NCBI GenBank assembly: GCA_001770725.1 | Contig: MERU01000007.1 | Span: 358,924-422,923, forward strand | Source of the DNA: Burkholderiales bacterium RIFCSPHIGHO2_01_FULL_63_240 | Lineage (GTDB): Bacteria; Pseudomonadota; Gammaproteobacteria; Burkholderiales; Burkholderiaceae_C | Direction of reading: 5' to 3' | Length of the DNA: 64,000 bases | Shown here: positions 18,055 to 26,305 of the stretch, in pieces | Position numbering within the stretch: position 1 is the stretch's first letter | How the letters are laid out: the number at the start of each line of letters is the position of its first letter | Translations under genes and position numbers: made by a program | The notes under the pieces: model-generated | Seen by the model: only the letters and a program-made list of their open reading frames with translations | Databases searched by the model: none | What the model was told of the DNA's origin: nothing

Positions 18055-20650
18055 CTTGGGAACTCATCGGGGTGCCCGGCACGTTGAGGGGCTGACCCTC
18101 CTCGCGCAGCAGGCGGTATCCAGGGACATTTTGCTGCAGCACGCGCAGGGGGTTGGCGCCCAGTGCCAGCTGAGACAGGCCCAGCAGTTCGAGCTGGAAC
18201 ATGATGCGGGTGTTGGCCTTGCTCTGGCCCAGCGCGACGCGCTCGGCGACCACGCGACCGATCCAGCAGCCGGCGTCGTACTCGAAGCCGATCAGGGAGT
18301 TGATGACGCGCTTGTCGCGCATGCTGTGGGTCACGCGGCCCACGGTGTACCAGGCGCCGCCGCAGGCGTTGGTGCCGGCGCGACGGGGGTTGACCTGCAT
18401 GAGGTCGGGCGAGCTGGCCTGGTTCATCATCTGCTGCAGCGGCGGGGTGCGGCCCGCCAGCGGCCACTGCCAGCCAAATTCGACCTGCTCGCTGGCCTCG
18501 CGGGTGTAGCGGTAGGTCGCGCTGACAGTGCGCCAGGCGCCTGGGGAGTAACGCACGCCCACGGTGCCCTGCTCGGTGCGCTTTTCCTGGGCGCCGTACT
18601 GCAGCGTGCTGTCGATGTTCCAGTTCGGGATCACCGAGGTCGAGCCCAGCAGCAGCAGGTCGGAGAGCTTCTGGGTGATCGGGCCTTCGCCTTGCGGGTT
18701 GATGCGCTGGTCGGCCAGCAGCACCTTCTGCGCGATGCCCAGGCGCAGGGCTTCGACGCCGGTGGCGCTGTCGATCAGGCGCGAGGTCACGCCCACGGTC
18801 ACCTGGTTGGCGTCGGTCACGCGGTCCCCACCAGTGAAGCCGTTGTCGTTGAAGACGGCGTACTGGTTGAAGTCGCGCGGGGCGCTGTCGAAGCGTGGCA
18901 GGTCGTCCTGGCGCCGGTAGGGCGTGTAGACGTACATCACGCGCGGCTCCAGTGTCTGCACCAGGTCACGGCCGAAGAACTGCACGTCGCGCTCCATGGA
19001 GAAGCCGCTGTCCAGGCTGAAGGTGGGCACGGCGATCGAGGTGCTCGCGCGCGAGCCGCTGGCCGCCAGCGCGTTGTTGCGATCGAGGTCGTAGCTGATG
19101 CCACGCACCGCGACGCTGGGCAGCACGGAGATGCCCAGCAGGTCGAAGCGGCGCTCGAGCCGGCCGTTGAGGTTCACCCGGTTGCCGGTGACCTTGGCAG
19201 CGTCGGTGTGGGCGAAGCGGTTGAACTCGCCTTGCACGTTGAACACCACGCCGGCGTCGGAGCTGCTGCGGCTGCGAAAGCCCAGTTGCGGTTCGCGCCG
19301 GTAGGGCGACTCGATGCGGCTGAGCTCCGGGTCGGAATCGGGGTCGAGGTCGCGCAGCGTCTGCCAGGACTGCACCGCGGCGTAGAAGTTGGTCTGGCTG
19401 TTGCCCAGGCCCCAGGTGCGGTCGTTGAGTGTCGAGTCGAACTTGACGTGGCTGTCGAACAGGCGGGGCGTGGGCGAGGGCAGGTTGTGCGAGAAGTCCT
19501 TCCAGTAATCGTCGTCCGAGGCGTGCAGCCACTTGATGTCGTACTGGTTTTGCGCCAGCGTGTTGCCGGTGCGGAACCGCCCCTTGTGCGTGAAGTCGAC
19601 CAGGCCGCGGCCGTCACCTGTCAGGCGGTCGTTCGGCAGGCCATAGAGGTGCAGCTTGCCGGTGTCGGTGGTCGTCAGGTAGCGGTACTCGAGGTCCAGG
19701 CCCACGCCGCGCCGGGCCGACAAGGTGGGCGCGATGGTGGCGTCCTGCTCGGGCGCGATGTTCCAGTAGTAGGGCGTCGAGAGCTCGAAGCCGCTGTTGC
19801 TGTCGAAGTAGAACGACGGTGGCAGCAAACCGGACTTGCGCTGGTTGTCCAGCGGGAAGGTCAGCGTGGGCGCGGCCAGGATGGGCACGTCCATGAACCG
19901 GATGACGGCGTTTTTGGCGGTGCCTTCACTGGCGGCGAAATCGAGGTAGACCTCGCTGGTGTTGAGCACCCAGTCGGGCTTGCCCGGGCTGCCATCGGGC
20001 ATGTCCTCGGGGCGGCAGCTCGAGTAGCTGGTCTGGTGGGCGCGCAGGCGGTCTTCGCCCAGGAACTCCACCAGCAGCGCATCGCCACCGGCTTGCGTGC
20101 GCGCAAACCAGAATTCCGGGCGCACGAAGTTGCCTTCCAGCGTGTCCAGGCGCAAGGTCAACTCGGGGCCGGTGAACAGGTTGCCCCGGCTGACGATGCG
20201 CACCCGCCCTTGGGCCTTGGCCGTGTTGTCGGCCGGGGTGTGGGTGATTTCGTCGGCGCGCATGGCGAGCTCGCCCTGGCGCAGGCGGACCGAGCCGCTG
20301 GCGCGCGTGAAGATGCCGGCCTCACCGCCGAGCTGGTCGGCTTCGAAGAACAAGGGCTCCTTGGCATCGCGACGCTGCAGGCGCGGCGAGGGCAGCGAGA
20401 AGCTCATGCGCGATGCCGGGTTGGCGCCCGACGCGGCGTCGGCCGGGGGCGTTGCCGCCGCGCTGGCCGGTGCGGCCTGGGCTCCGGATGCCGCCGCCGA
20501 CTGGGCCTGAGAGGGTGAGTGCAGCGGAGCCACCAGGCAGGCCGCGGCCAGGGCCACGGGACGCCAGAGGGGCGTCGTGACCGCGGGGCGGCGTCGGTTC
20601 TGACGGTGCTGAGGTGGGAGGCTTCGGTTCAAGGAGGTGCTCACGGTCAC
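18047..20650 (-). CDS. lptD: LptD, LPS-assembly outer-membrane protein
   Basis: LptD is the outer-membrane beta-barrel that inserts lipopolysaccharide with LptE. The 867-residue protein has a basic N-terminus plus hydrophobic signal sequence, a low-complexity Ala/Ser linker, a periplasmic LptA/OstA-like beta-jellyroll (from LFFEADQLGGEAGIFTRASGSV) and a large barrel. Cysteines occur in SYSSCRPED near the N-terminal domain and in NACGGAWY and YDAGCWIG near the C-terminus, consistent with the disulphide architecture. The only start codons at the N-terminus are GTG (20650, or 20644), since no ATG precedes the signal sequence. It heads the lptD-surA-rsmA operon and is divergent from amgK. Confidence 0.94.
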   Translation of the reverse strand: MTVSTSLNRSLPPQHRQNRRRPAVTTPLWRPVALAAACLVAPLHSPSQAQSAAASGAQAAPASAAATPPADAASGANPASRMSFSLPSPRLQRRDAKEPLFFEADQLGGEAGIFTRASGSVRLRQGELAMRADEITHTPADNTAKAQGRVRIVSRGNLFTGPELTLRLDTLEGNFVRPEFWFARTQAGGDALLVEFLGEDRLRAHQTSYSSCRPEDMPDGSPGKPDWVLNTSEVYLDFAASEGTAKNAVIRFMDVPILAAPTLTFPLDNQRKSGLLPPSFYFDSNSGFELSTPYYWNIAPEQDATIAPTLSARRGVGLDLEYRYLTTTDTGKLHLYGLPNDRLTGDGRGLVDFTHKGRFRTGNTLAQNQYDIKWLHASDDDYWKDFSHNLPSPTPRLFDSHVKFDSTLNDRTWGLGNSQTNFYAAVQSWQTLRDLDPDSDPELSRIESPYRREPQLGFRSRSSSDAGVVFNVQGEFNRFAHTDAAKVTGNRVNLNGRLERRFDLLGISVLPSVAVRGISYDLDRNNALAASGSRASTSIAVPTFSLDSGFSMERDVQFFGRDLVQTLEPRVMYVYTPYRRQDDLPRFDSAPRDFNQYAVFNDNGFTGGDRVTDANQVTVGVTSRLIDSATGVEALRLGIAQKVLLADQRINPQGEGPITQKLSDLLLLGSTSVIPNWNIDSTLQYGAQEKRTEQGTVGVRYSPGAWRTVSATYRYTREASEQVEFGWQWPLAGRTPPLQQMMNQASSPDLMQVNPRRAGTNACGGAWYTVGRVTHSMRDKRVINSLIGFEYDAGCWIGRVVAERVALGQSKANTRIMFQLELLGLSQLALGANPLRVLQQNVPGYRLLREEGQPLNVPGTPMSSQDE

Positions 20651-20777
20651 GGGGCGCGTCGCAGTGGGGCTGCGGCAGCGGCTTCCTGATGGGTGAGCCG
20701 GCCTTGCCTAGAATCGACGCATTATTTCATGAGCCGCCCCCATCTCTGGCGGCCCTCCCCCCCAGTCTCTTGCCGAC

Positions 20778-21863
20778 ATGAGCCAAGCCGCCACCGCCCC
20801 CGTCTCCCCCATCGCCTGGACCGATCCCGCCCGCGAGCAGGCCTTCAACGCGTGGCTGCGTTCCCGCCCGGCCAGCCTCGGCCTGCGCGCGGAGACGCTG
20901 CGGTCGGCCAGTGCCGACGCCAGCTTTCGCCGCTACTTCCGCATCGATGCCGCCCAAGGCTCCCTGATCATCATGGACGCCCCGCCCAGCCACGAGGACT
21001 GCCGCCCCTTCGTCGCGGTCGACCGCCTGCTGGCATCGGGCGACGTGGGCGTGCCCCGCATCCTCGACTGGGACGAGGCGCAGGGTTTCATGCTGCTGTC
21101 CGACCTGGGTGCCCACACCCTGCTGTCCACCCTCGACGTCGAGCAGCCCCATGCCGCCGGCAACCGCGCGCGCTACAACGCCGCGCTCGATGAGCTGGTG
21201 CGCTTGCAGGCCGTGTCGGCCGAGGGCCTGCCGCCCTATGACGACGCGCTGCTGCAGCGCGAGCTCGACCTCTTCCCGGACTGGTACTTCACCCAGCTGC
21301 GCGGCCAGGTGCTCGACGACCAGGCCCGCGACGTGCTCGGCCGCGCCTTCGCGCTGATCAAGGCCCAGGTGCTGGCTCAGCCCGTGGTGCTGGTGCACCG
21401 CGACTACCACTCGCGCAACCTCATGGCCGACCCGGCCGACGCGAACGCCCGCCTGGGCGTCATCGACTTCCAGGACGCCGTGCGCGGCCCCGTCACCTAT
21501 GACTTGGTCTCGCTGCTGCGTGACGCCTACGTGATGTGGGACGAGGACGTTCAGATCGACCTGGCCGTGCGCTACTGGGAAAAGGCCCGCAAGGCCGGCC
21601 TGCCCGTGCCCGAGGACTTTGGCGACTTCTGGCGCGACTTCGAGTGGATGGGCCTGCAGCGCCACATCAAGGTGCTGGGCATCTTCGCGCGCCTGTCCAT
21701 CCGCGATGGCAAGCAGCAGTACCTGGCCGACATTCCCCGCGTGTGGACCTACGCCCACCGCGTGGCCTCGCGCTACCAGGGTCTGGGCCCGCTGGCCCAC
21801 CTGCTCGAGCGCGCCGAGGCCGACCATGGGGGCCTGCGCACCGAGGTGGGCTTCACGTTCTGA
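20778..21863 (+). CDS. amgK: AmgK-type N-acetylmuramate/N-acetylglucosamine 1-kinase
   Basis: AmgK phosphorylates the anomeric hydroxyl of MurNAc or GlcNAc in the peptidoglycan-recycling shortcut first described in Pseudomonas. The 361-residue protein is an aminoglycoside-phosphotransferase fold: an N-lobe with SADASFRRYFRI, the catalytic loop VHRDYHSRNLM (Asp209) and the metal-binding VIDFQDAVRGP (Asp230). Divergence from lptD is the arrangement seen for amgK in Pseudomonas, which supports the name. The partner murU (uridylyltransferase) that normally follows is not here. Instead a 166-base gap leads to an RNA helicase. Confidence 0.85.
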   Translation: MSQAATAPVSPIAWTDPAREQAFNAWLRSRPASLGLRAETLRSASADASFRRYFRIDAAQGSLIIMDAPPSHEDCRPFVAVDRLLASGDVGVPRILDWDEAQGFMLLSDLGAHTLLSTLDVEQPHAAGNRARYNAALDELVRLQAVSAEGLPPYDDALLQRELDLFPDWYFTQLRGQVLDDQARDVLGRAFALIKAQVLAQPVVLVHRDYHSRNLMADPADANARLGVIDFQDAVRGPVTYDLVSLLRDAYVMWDEDVQIDLAVRYWEKARKAGLPVPEDFGDFWRDFEWMGLQRHIKVLGIFARLSIRDGKQQYLADIPRVWTYAHRVASRYQGLGPLAHLLERAEADHGGLRTEVGFTF

Positions 21864-21989
21864 CCACCTGCGGGGCTCACCGACCCCCTTCGGGAGGGCT
21901 CAAACCGGTGGATTGCCCTCCGAATGGACCCGATTGCGCCGTTTTCCGTGCCTCGGAAAGTGAAATGAGGGGCCGTTGGCCGCATTTGC

Positions 21990-22020
21990 TTGCGCAAAAA
22001 AGCAGCAATGCGCGGATAAT
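21990..22020 (+). promoter_or_regulatory. Possible promoter of the RNA helicase gene
   Basis: TTGCGC (21990-21995) and GATAAT (22015-22020) are spaced 19 bases apart. The -10 is strong. The ATG at 22030 begins only nine bases after it, so the mRNA would be leaderless or nearly so. No Shine-Dalgarno sequence is visible before that ATG. Confidence 0.4.
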
Positions 22021-22029
22021 TCGACCCCG

Positions 22030-23586
22030 ATGAACGAACAAACCTCCCAGCCGGCCACCCTGGCCGCGCCCGATGCCGCAGCTGCTGCGCCCGTGACCTC
22101 CGAGACCGTGTCCGCCGAGCAGGCGCCGCCCGCGCGTTTCGACACGCTGCCGCTGGACAAGAAGATCCTCAGCGCCATCAAGTACCCCACGATGACGCCG
22201 ATCCAGGCCAAGGCCATCCCCCTGGTGCTGGCAGGGCGCGACGTCATGGGTGCCGCCCAGACGGGCACGGGCAAGACCGCTGCCTTCTCCATCCCGCTGC
22301 TTCAGAAGATGATGAAGCACGAGAACGCCAGCATGTCGCCGGCGCGCCACCCGGTGCGCGCCATCGTGCTGGCGCCCACGCGCGAGCTGGCCATCCAGGT
22401 GGCCGACAACGTCAAGACCTACGCCGGCAAGTGCAACCTGCGCTCGGCCGTGGTGTTCGGCGGCATGAACATGAAAGAGCAGACGATCGAGCTCAAAGCC
22501 GGCGTCGAGGTGCTCATCGCCACCCCGGGTCGCCTGATCGACCACATCGAGGCCAAGAACTGCAACCTCTCGCAGGTGGAGTACGTGGTCCTCGACGAAG
22601 CCGACCGCATGCTGGACATCGGCTTCCTGCCCGACCTGCAGCGCATCCTGAGCTACCTGCCCAAGACCCGCCAGACCCTGCTGTTCTCGGCCACGTTCTC
22701 GCCCGAGATCAAGAAGCTGGCCCAAAGCTACCTGCAAGACCCGGTGCTGGTCGAGGTGGCCCGACCGAACCAGACGGCCACCAACGTCGAGCAGCGTTTC
22801 TACAAGGTCGACGACGACGACAAGCGCCACGTGATCCGCCAGATCCTGCGCGACCGCGGCATCACCCAGTCCATCGTCTTCGTCAACTCCAAGCTGGGCT
22901 GCGCCCGCCTGGCGCGCACCTTCGAGCGCGACGGCCTGCGCACGGCCGCCCTGCATGGCGACAAGTCGCAAGACGAGCGCATCAAGTCGCTGGACGCCTT
23001 CAAGCGCGGTGACGTGGACCTGCTCGTGGCCACCGACGTGGCCGCGCGCGGCATCGACATCGCGGCCCTGCCGGCCGTCTTCAATTACGACATCCCCTTC
23101 AACGCCGAAGACTACGTGCACCGCATCGGCCGCACCGGTCGCGCTGGCGCTTCCGGGTTGGCGGTGTCGCTGGTGACCGGCGCCGATGCCCGCCTGATGG
23201 CCGACATCGAAAAGCTCATCAAGAAGAAGCCCGACGTCGAGCCCTTCGAGCTGGAGGGCCGCCGCGAGCGTGGCCATGACCGCGACCGTGATCGCCCGAG
23301 TTTCCGCCGCCGTGAAGAGTCAGAAGGCCGCCCGGATGTGGTCGCCGCTGACGCACCCTCGCGCCCCAGCTCGCCACGTGCCTCGGCACCCCGCCGCAAC
23401 GAGTCCCGCGACCCGTTCTTCGACAAGCCCTACGAGGCACCGGCAGGCGCCGAGCTCGCTGCCTGGGACAAGAAGGACGCCGCGCCCGCGTCGTCGTCGG
23501 GCAGCGGCCTGTCGCGCTTCATCAAGCCCAAGCGCAAGGTCGCGACCTTGCTGGGCGGCTCGGGCACGGGTTCGGCTCGCCGCTGA
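22030..23586 (+). CDS. rhlE: DEAD-box ATP-dependent RNA helicase, RhlE-like
   Basis: This RNA-remodelling helicase belongs to the group involved in ribosome assembly and mRNA decay. The 518-residue protein has a ~35-residue disordered N-terminus, a Q motif (FDTLPLDKKILSAI then MTPIQAKAIP), motif I AQTGTGKT (76-83), PTRELA (116-121), TPGRL, the DEAD box (189-192), SAT (220-222) and, in the second RecA domain, HRIGRTGR (364-371). The last ~130 residues are a basic and acidic disordered tail ending FIKPKRKVATLLGG. RhlE is the closest class by the core motifs and tail, but DEAD-box subfamily names are uncertain without a tree. Confidence 0.9.
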   Translation: MNEQTSQPATLAAPDAAAAAPVTSETVSAEQAPPARFDTLPLDKKILSAIKYPTMTPIQAKAIPLVLAGRDVMGAAQTGTGKTAAFSIPLLQKMMKHENASMSPARHPVRAIVLAPTRELAIQVADNVKTYAGKCNLRSAVVFGGMNMKEQTIELKAGVEVLIATPGRLIDHIEAKNCNLSQVEYVVLDEADRMLDIGFLPDLQRILSYLPKTRQTLLFSATFSPEIKKLAQSYLQDPVLVEVARPNQTATNVEQRFYKVDDDDKRHVIRQILRDRGITQSIVFVNSKLGCARLARTFERDGLRTAALHGDKSQDERIKSLDAFKRGDVDLLVATDVAARGIDIAALPAVFNYDIPFNAEDYVHRIGRTGRAGASGLAVSLVTGADARLMADIEKLIKKKPDVEPFELEGRRERGHDRDRDRPSFRRREESEGRPDVVAADAPSRPSSPRASAPRRNESRDPFFDKPYEAPAGAELAAWDKKDAAPASSSGSGLSRFIKPKRKVATLLGGSGTGSARR

Positions 23587-23612
23587 GGCGCTGAGCGGGC
23601 AGGGCCTTCGGC

Positions 23613-24590
23613 TCAGGCCGCTTCCTGCTGAGGCGCCGAGCCCGGGTGCTGATCGCCCTGTGCGGCGCCGCTCAGGTGCTGCGCACGCCAGGCCGAGGGC
23701 GACACCCCGTGTTCGCGCTTGAAGGCCTGGCTGAAAGCCGCCTCCGAGGCGTAGCCCACCTGTTCCGCGATCTTGCCCACCGACAGCGCCGAGGTGCTGA
23801 GCTGGCGCGCGGCCAGTCGCATGCGGTGGCGAGTCAGGTAGGTCAGCGGTGGCTCGCCCAGCGTCTGGGTGAAGCGGTCGGCGAAGGCCGAGCGGGACAG
23901 GCAGGCCTCCTTGGCCAGCTCGGGCACCGTCCAGTTGCGCTGCGGCTCGCGGTGGATGAGCGCCAGCGCGGTGGACAGCGCCCGGTCCTTGAGCGCCGAC
24001 AGCCAGGTGCCCGAGCCTTCCGGCACCGACTCCACGTGGTCGCGGATGCACTGCATGAACAGGATGTCGCCCATGCGGTTGAGGATGGCCTGCTGGGCCG
24101 GGCGTTGCTGCGCCACCTCCAGCGCCAGGAACTGCAGCCCCACGGCCAGCCAGGGCGGCGGCGCTTCGCCCAGCCCGCGCACGTGCAGCACAGGGGGCAG
24201 GGCCTTGACCAGGGGCGCGGCCATGTTGACGTCAAAGCGCGCGTGCGTGCTGATGAGGTGGCAGGACTGGGGCGTGTCTTCTCCACCCAGGCGAGAGCCG
24301 CTCAGGTCGCGGGCCATCAGGGGCAGCAGGTCGCGTGGCTGGGCCGAGGTGTTCGGTCGGTCCTGGATCAGGTGGGGCACGCCGCCGGGCAGCACGATGA
24401 GGTCGCCGGTCTCGAGCAACAGGGGCTGGGCACCATCGCGGATCAGCCAGGCCTGGCCTCGGGTGATGACGTGAGCGCAGCCCAGCCCATCGACGGCCAG
24501 GCGCCAGGACCAGGGGGGCGCGTTGACGGACGAAGCAAACACCACACCGTCGAAGTGCATGTCGTCCAGGATCAGGCTGAGGGTGTCCAT
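23613..24590 (-). CDS. AraC-family transcriptional regulator (cupin sensor domain)
   Basis: The 325-residue protein has an N-terminal cupin-like sensor domain (MDTLSLILDDMHFDGVVF, GLGCAHVITRG, TGDLIVLPGGVPHLI, CHLISTHARF). Two helix-turn-helix units follow at the C-terminus (WTVPELAKEACLSRSAFADRF and VGKIAEQVGYASEAAFSQAFKREHGVSPSAWR), the AraC signature. I start at the ATG at 24590 because family members begin in this way. An ATG at 24671 would add 27 residues and has GAGGTGG upstream, so it remains possible. It is divergent from alkB-rubredoxin, so a role in controlling them is a reasonable inference. The effector is unknown. Confidence 0.86.
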   Translation of the reverse strand: MDTLSLILDDMHFDGVVFASSVNAPPWSWRLAVDGLGCAHVITRGQAWLIRDGAQPLLLETGDLIVLPGGVPHLIQDRPNTSAQPRDLLPLMARDLSGSRLGGEDTPQSCHLISTHARFDVNMAAPLVKALPPVLHVRGLGEAPPPWLAVGLQFLALEVAQQRPAQQAILNRMGDILFMQCIRDHVESVPEGSGTWLSALKDRALSTALALIHREPQRNWTVPELAKEACLSRSAFADRFTQTLGEPPLTYLTRHRMRLAARQLSTSALSVGKIAEQVGYASEAAFSQAFKREHGVSPSAWRAQHLSGAAQGDQHPGSAPQQEAA

Positions 24591-24799
24591 GTTGCCCAAG
24601 AATGCCACGGAAGGCGAGTGCCGGGATGCGTCAAAAGCCCGGATATCCATCGTGAAAAGCCAAGTCTGCATCGGGGTTGTTCCACCTCGGGTAGACCCTG
24701 ATCGATGGGCGGCGGATCGCGATGGTCCTGCGGTCGATGCCGGCTTCCCGCCTTTGCGGTAAATCAAGACACTGGCGGCATCCCTGAAGGAGTTCGACG

Positions 24800-25993
24800 A
24801 TGTCCCAAGCCACCCTTTCGCCCACGCCGGTTGCGCGCTGGTCCGACCCCAAGCGCTACCTTTGGCTGCTCGGGCCCGCCATTCCCCTGATCGGCGCCGC
24901 CGTGCTGGCCGGCTACTGGCAGACGCAGCAGAGCTGGTTGCTGTGGGTCGCGTTTGCCCTGGTGCACGCCGTGCTGCCCGTGCTCGACTGGGTCTTCGGC
25001 GAGGACGCCTCGAACCCACCTGACAGCGCATTGCAGGCGCTCGAGAACGACCGCTACTACAGCTGGGTTCTCTACGCTTACGTGCCCATCCAGATCGCCG
25101 TGACCATCGGTGGCGCGGCCATGATCGCGATGGTGGACATGCCGTGGTACGACATGGTCGGCCTGGCCATCAGCGTGGGCGTGATCAACGGCATCGCCAT
25201 CAACACGGCGCACGAGCTGGGCCACAAGAAGGACAAGCTCGACCGCTGGCTGGCCCGCATCTCGCTGGCCCCCACGTTCTACGGCCACTTCTACGTCGAG
25301 CACAACCGCGGTCACCACAAGAACGTGGCGACGCCCGAAGACCCGGCCACCTCGCGCTTTGGCGAATCGTTCTGGGCCTTCTGGCCGCGCACCGTGATCG
25401 GCAGCCTGCGCTCGAGCTGGGAGCTCGAAGCCGAGCGCCTCAAGCGTTTCAACAAGGGCGTCTGGAGCACCGACAACGAGAACCTGCAGTCGTGGGCGAT
25501 GTCGGTGGTGCTGTTCGGTGGCCTGCTGATCGCCTTCGGTGTGGTGGTGCTGCCTTACCTGCTGATCCAGGCGGTCTACGGTTTCTCGCTGCTGGAGGTG
25601 GTGAACTACCTGGAGCACTACGGCCTGCTGCGTCGCAAGAACCCCGATGGCCGCTACGAGCGCTGCCAGCCCGAGCACTCGTGGAACAGCAACCACACGG
25701 TCACCAACCTGTTCCTGTACCACCTGCAGCGCCACAGCGACCACCACGCCAACCCGACGCGCAAGTACCAGACGCTGCGTCACTTCGATGACAGCCCGCA
25801 ACTGCCCTCCGGTTACGCCGGCATGATCACCCTGGCTTACGTGTCACCGCTGTGGTTCGCGCTGATGAACAAGCGTGTGATCCGTCACTACAAGGGCGAC
25901 CTCGAGCGCATCCAGTTCGCGCCGAACAAGCGCGAGGCGCTGATGAAGAAGTACGCTTCGTTTGCGGCCGATGTGAAAGCAGGTCGCGCCTGA
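24800..25993 (+). CDS. alkB: Alkane 1-monooxygenase AlkB
   Basis: AlkB is an integral-membrane di-iron hydroxylase that converts n-alkanes to 1-alkanols using electrons from rubredoxin. The 397-residue protein has about six transmembrane helices and all histidine motifs: HELGH (138-142), EHNRGHHKNVATPEDPA (from 167), the AlkB-specific NYLEHYG (269-275) and LQRHSDHHA (309-317). These separate it from fatty-acid desaturases and xylene monooxygenase. AAGGAG sits seven bases before the ATG. A rubredoxin gene follows 32 bases after the stop, which strongly supports alkane hydroxylation. Chain-length range cannot be read with confidence. Confidence 0.95.
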   Translation: MSQATLSPTPVARWSDPKRYLWLLGPAIPLIGAAVLAGYWQTQQSWLLWVAFALVHAVLPVLDWVFGEDASNPPDSALQALENDRYYSWVLYAYVPIQIAVTIGGAAMIAMVDMPWYDMVGLAISVGVINGIAINTAHELGHKKDKLDRWLARISLAPTFYGHFYVEHNRGHHKNVATPEDPATSRFGESFWAFWPRTVIGSLRSSWELEAERLKRFNKGVWSTDNENLQSWAMSVVLFGGLLIAFGVVVLPYLLIQAVYGFSLLEVVNYLEHYGLLRRKNPDGRYERCQPEHSWNSNHTVTNLFLYHLQRHSDHHANPTRKYQTLRHFDDSPQLPSGYAGMITLAYVSPLWFALMNKRVIRHYKGDLERIQFAPNKREALMKKYASFAADVKAGRA

Positions 25994-26025
25994 TCCAGCA
26001 GACGGCACCGAGGAGACCCCAGAAC

Positions 26026-26196
26026 ATGAAATACCGTTGTCCCAATTGCGATCATGTGTACGACGAAGCCGCGGGGGACCCGCACGAGGGATTTGCGCCA
26101 GGCACGCCCTGGAAGCTGATCCCCGATGACTGGTCCTGCCCAGGGTGCGCGGTGCGGGACAAGGTGGACTTCGAGCCGGTGAACGAAGCGGCTTGA
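26026..26196 (+). CDS. Rubredoxin, probable electron donor to AlkB
   Basis: This 56-residue one-iron protein has two CxxC iron ligands, CPNC at residues 5-8 and CPGC near 38-41. The rubredoxin core is YDEAAGDPHEGFAPGT followed by DDWSCPGC. The second motif is followed by AVRDKVDFEPV, where most family members have a Gly after the Cys. It is translated just downstream of alkB (AGGAG before the ATG), so it is probably the AlkG-like carrier passing electrons from a reductase to AlkB. No rubredoxin reductase gene is in the window. Confidence 0.93.
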   Translation: MKYRCPNCDHVYDEAAGDPHEGFAPGTPWKLIPDDWSCPGCAVRDKVDFEPVNEAA

Positions 26197-26305
26197 AAAG
26201 CCCCGAACAAGGGGCAAGACGCGGCGTGGATGCGACAGTGGCCCGCGGGCAATGGGCGCACAATGGTTTGCAAGCTGACTGCCGGCAGACTTGCCCCGAC
26301 CTCAC

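Noticed and set aside
17897-20518. Very long open frame (873 codons) on the + strand opposite lptD and surA
   Set aside because: It is antisense to two strongly conserved genes, is rich in His, Gln, Val and Gly as GC-biased reverse frames are, and has no motif. Same reasoning applies to long frames opposite ftsZ-cca (11548-13830) and amn (25844-28117).
24591-24799. Sigma-54 promoter for alkB
   Set aside because: I looked for TGGCAC-N5-TTGC in the divergent gap and found no match with correct spacing.
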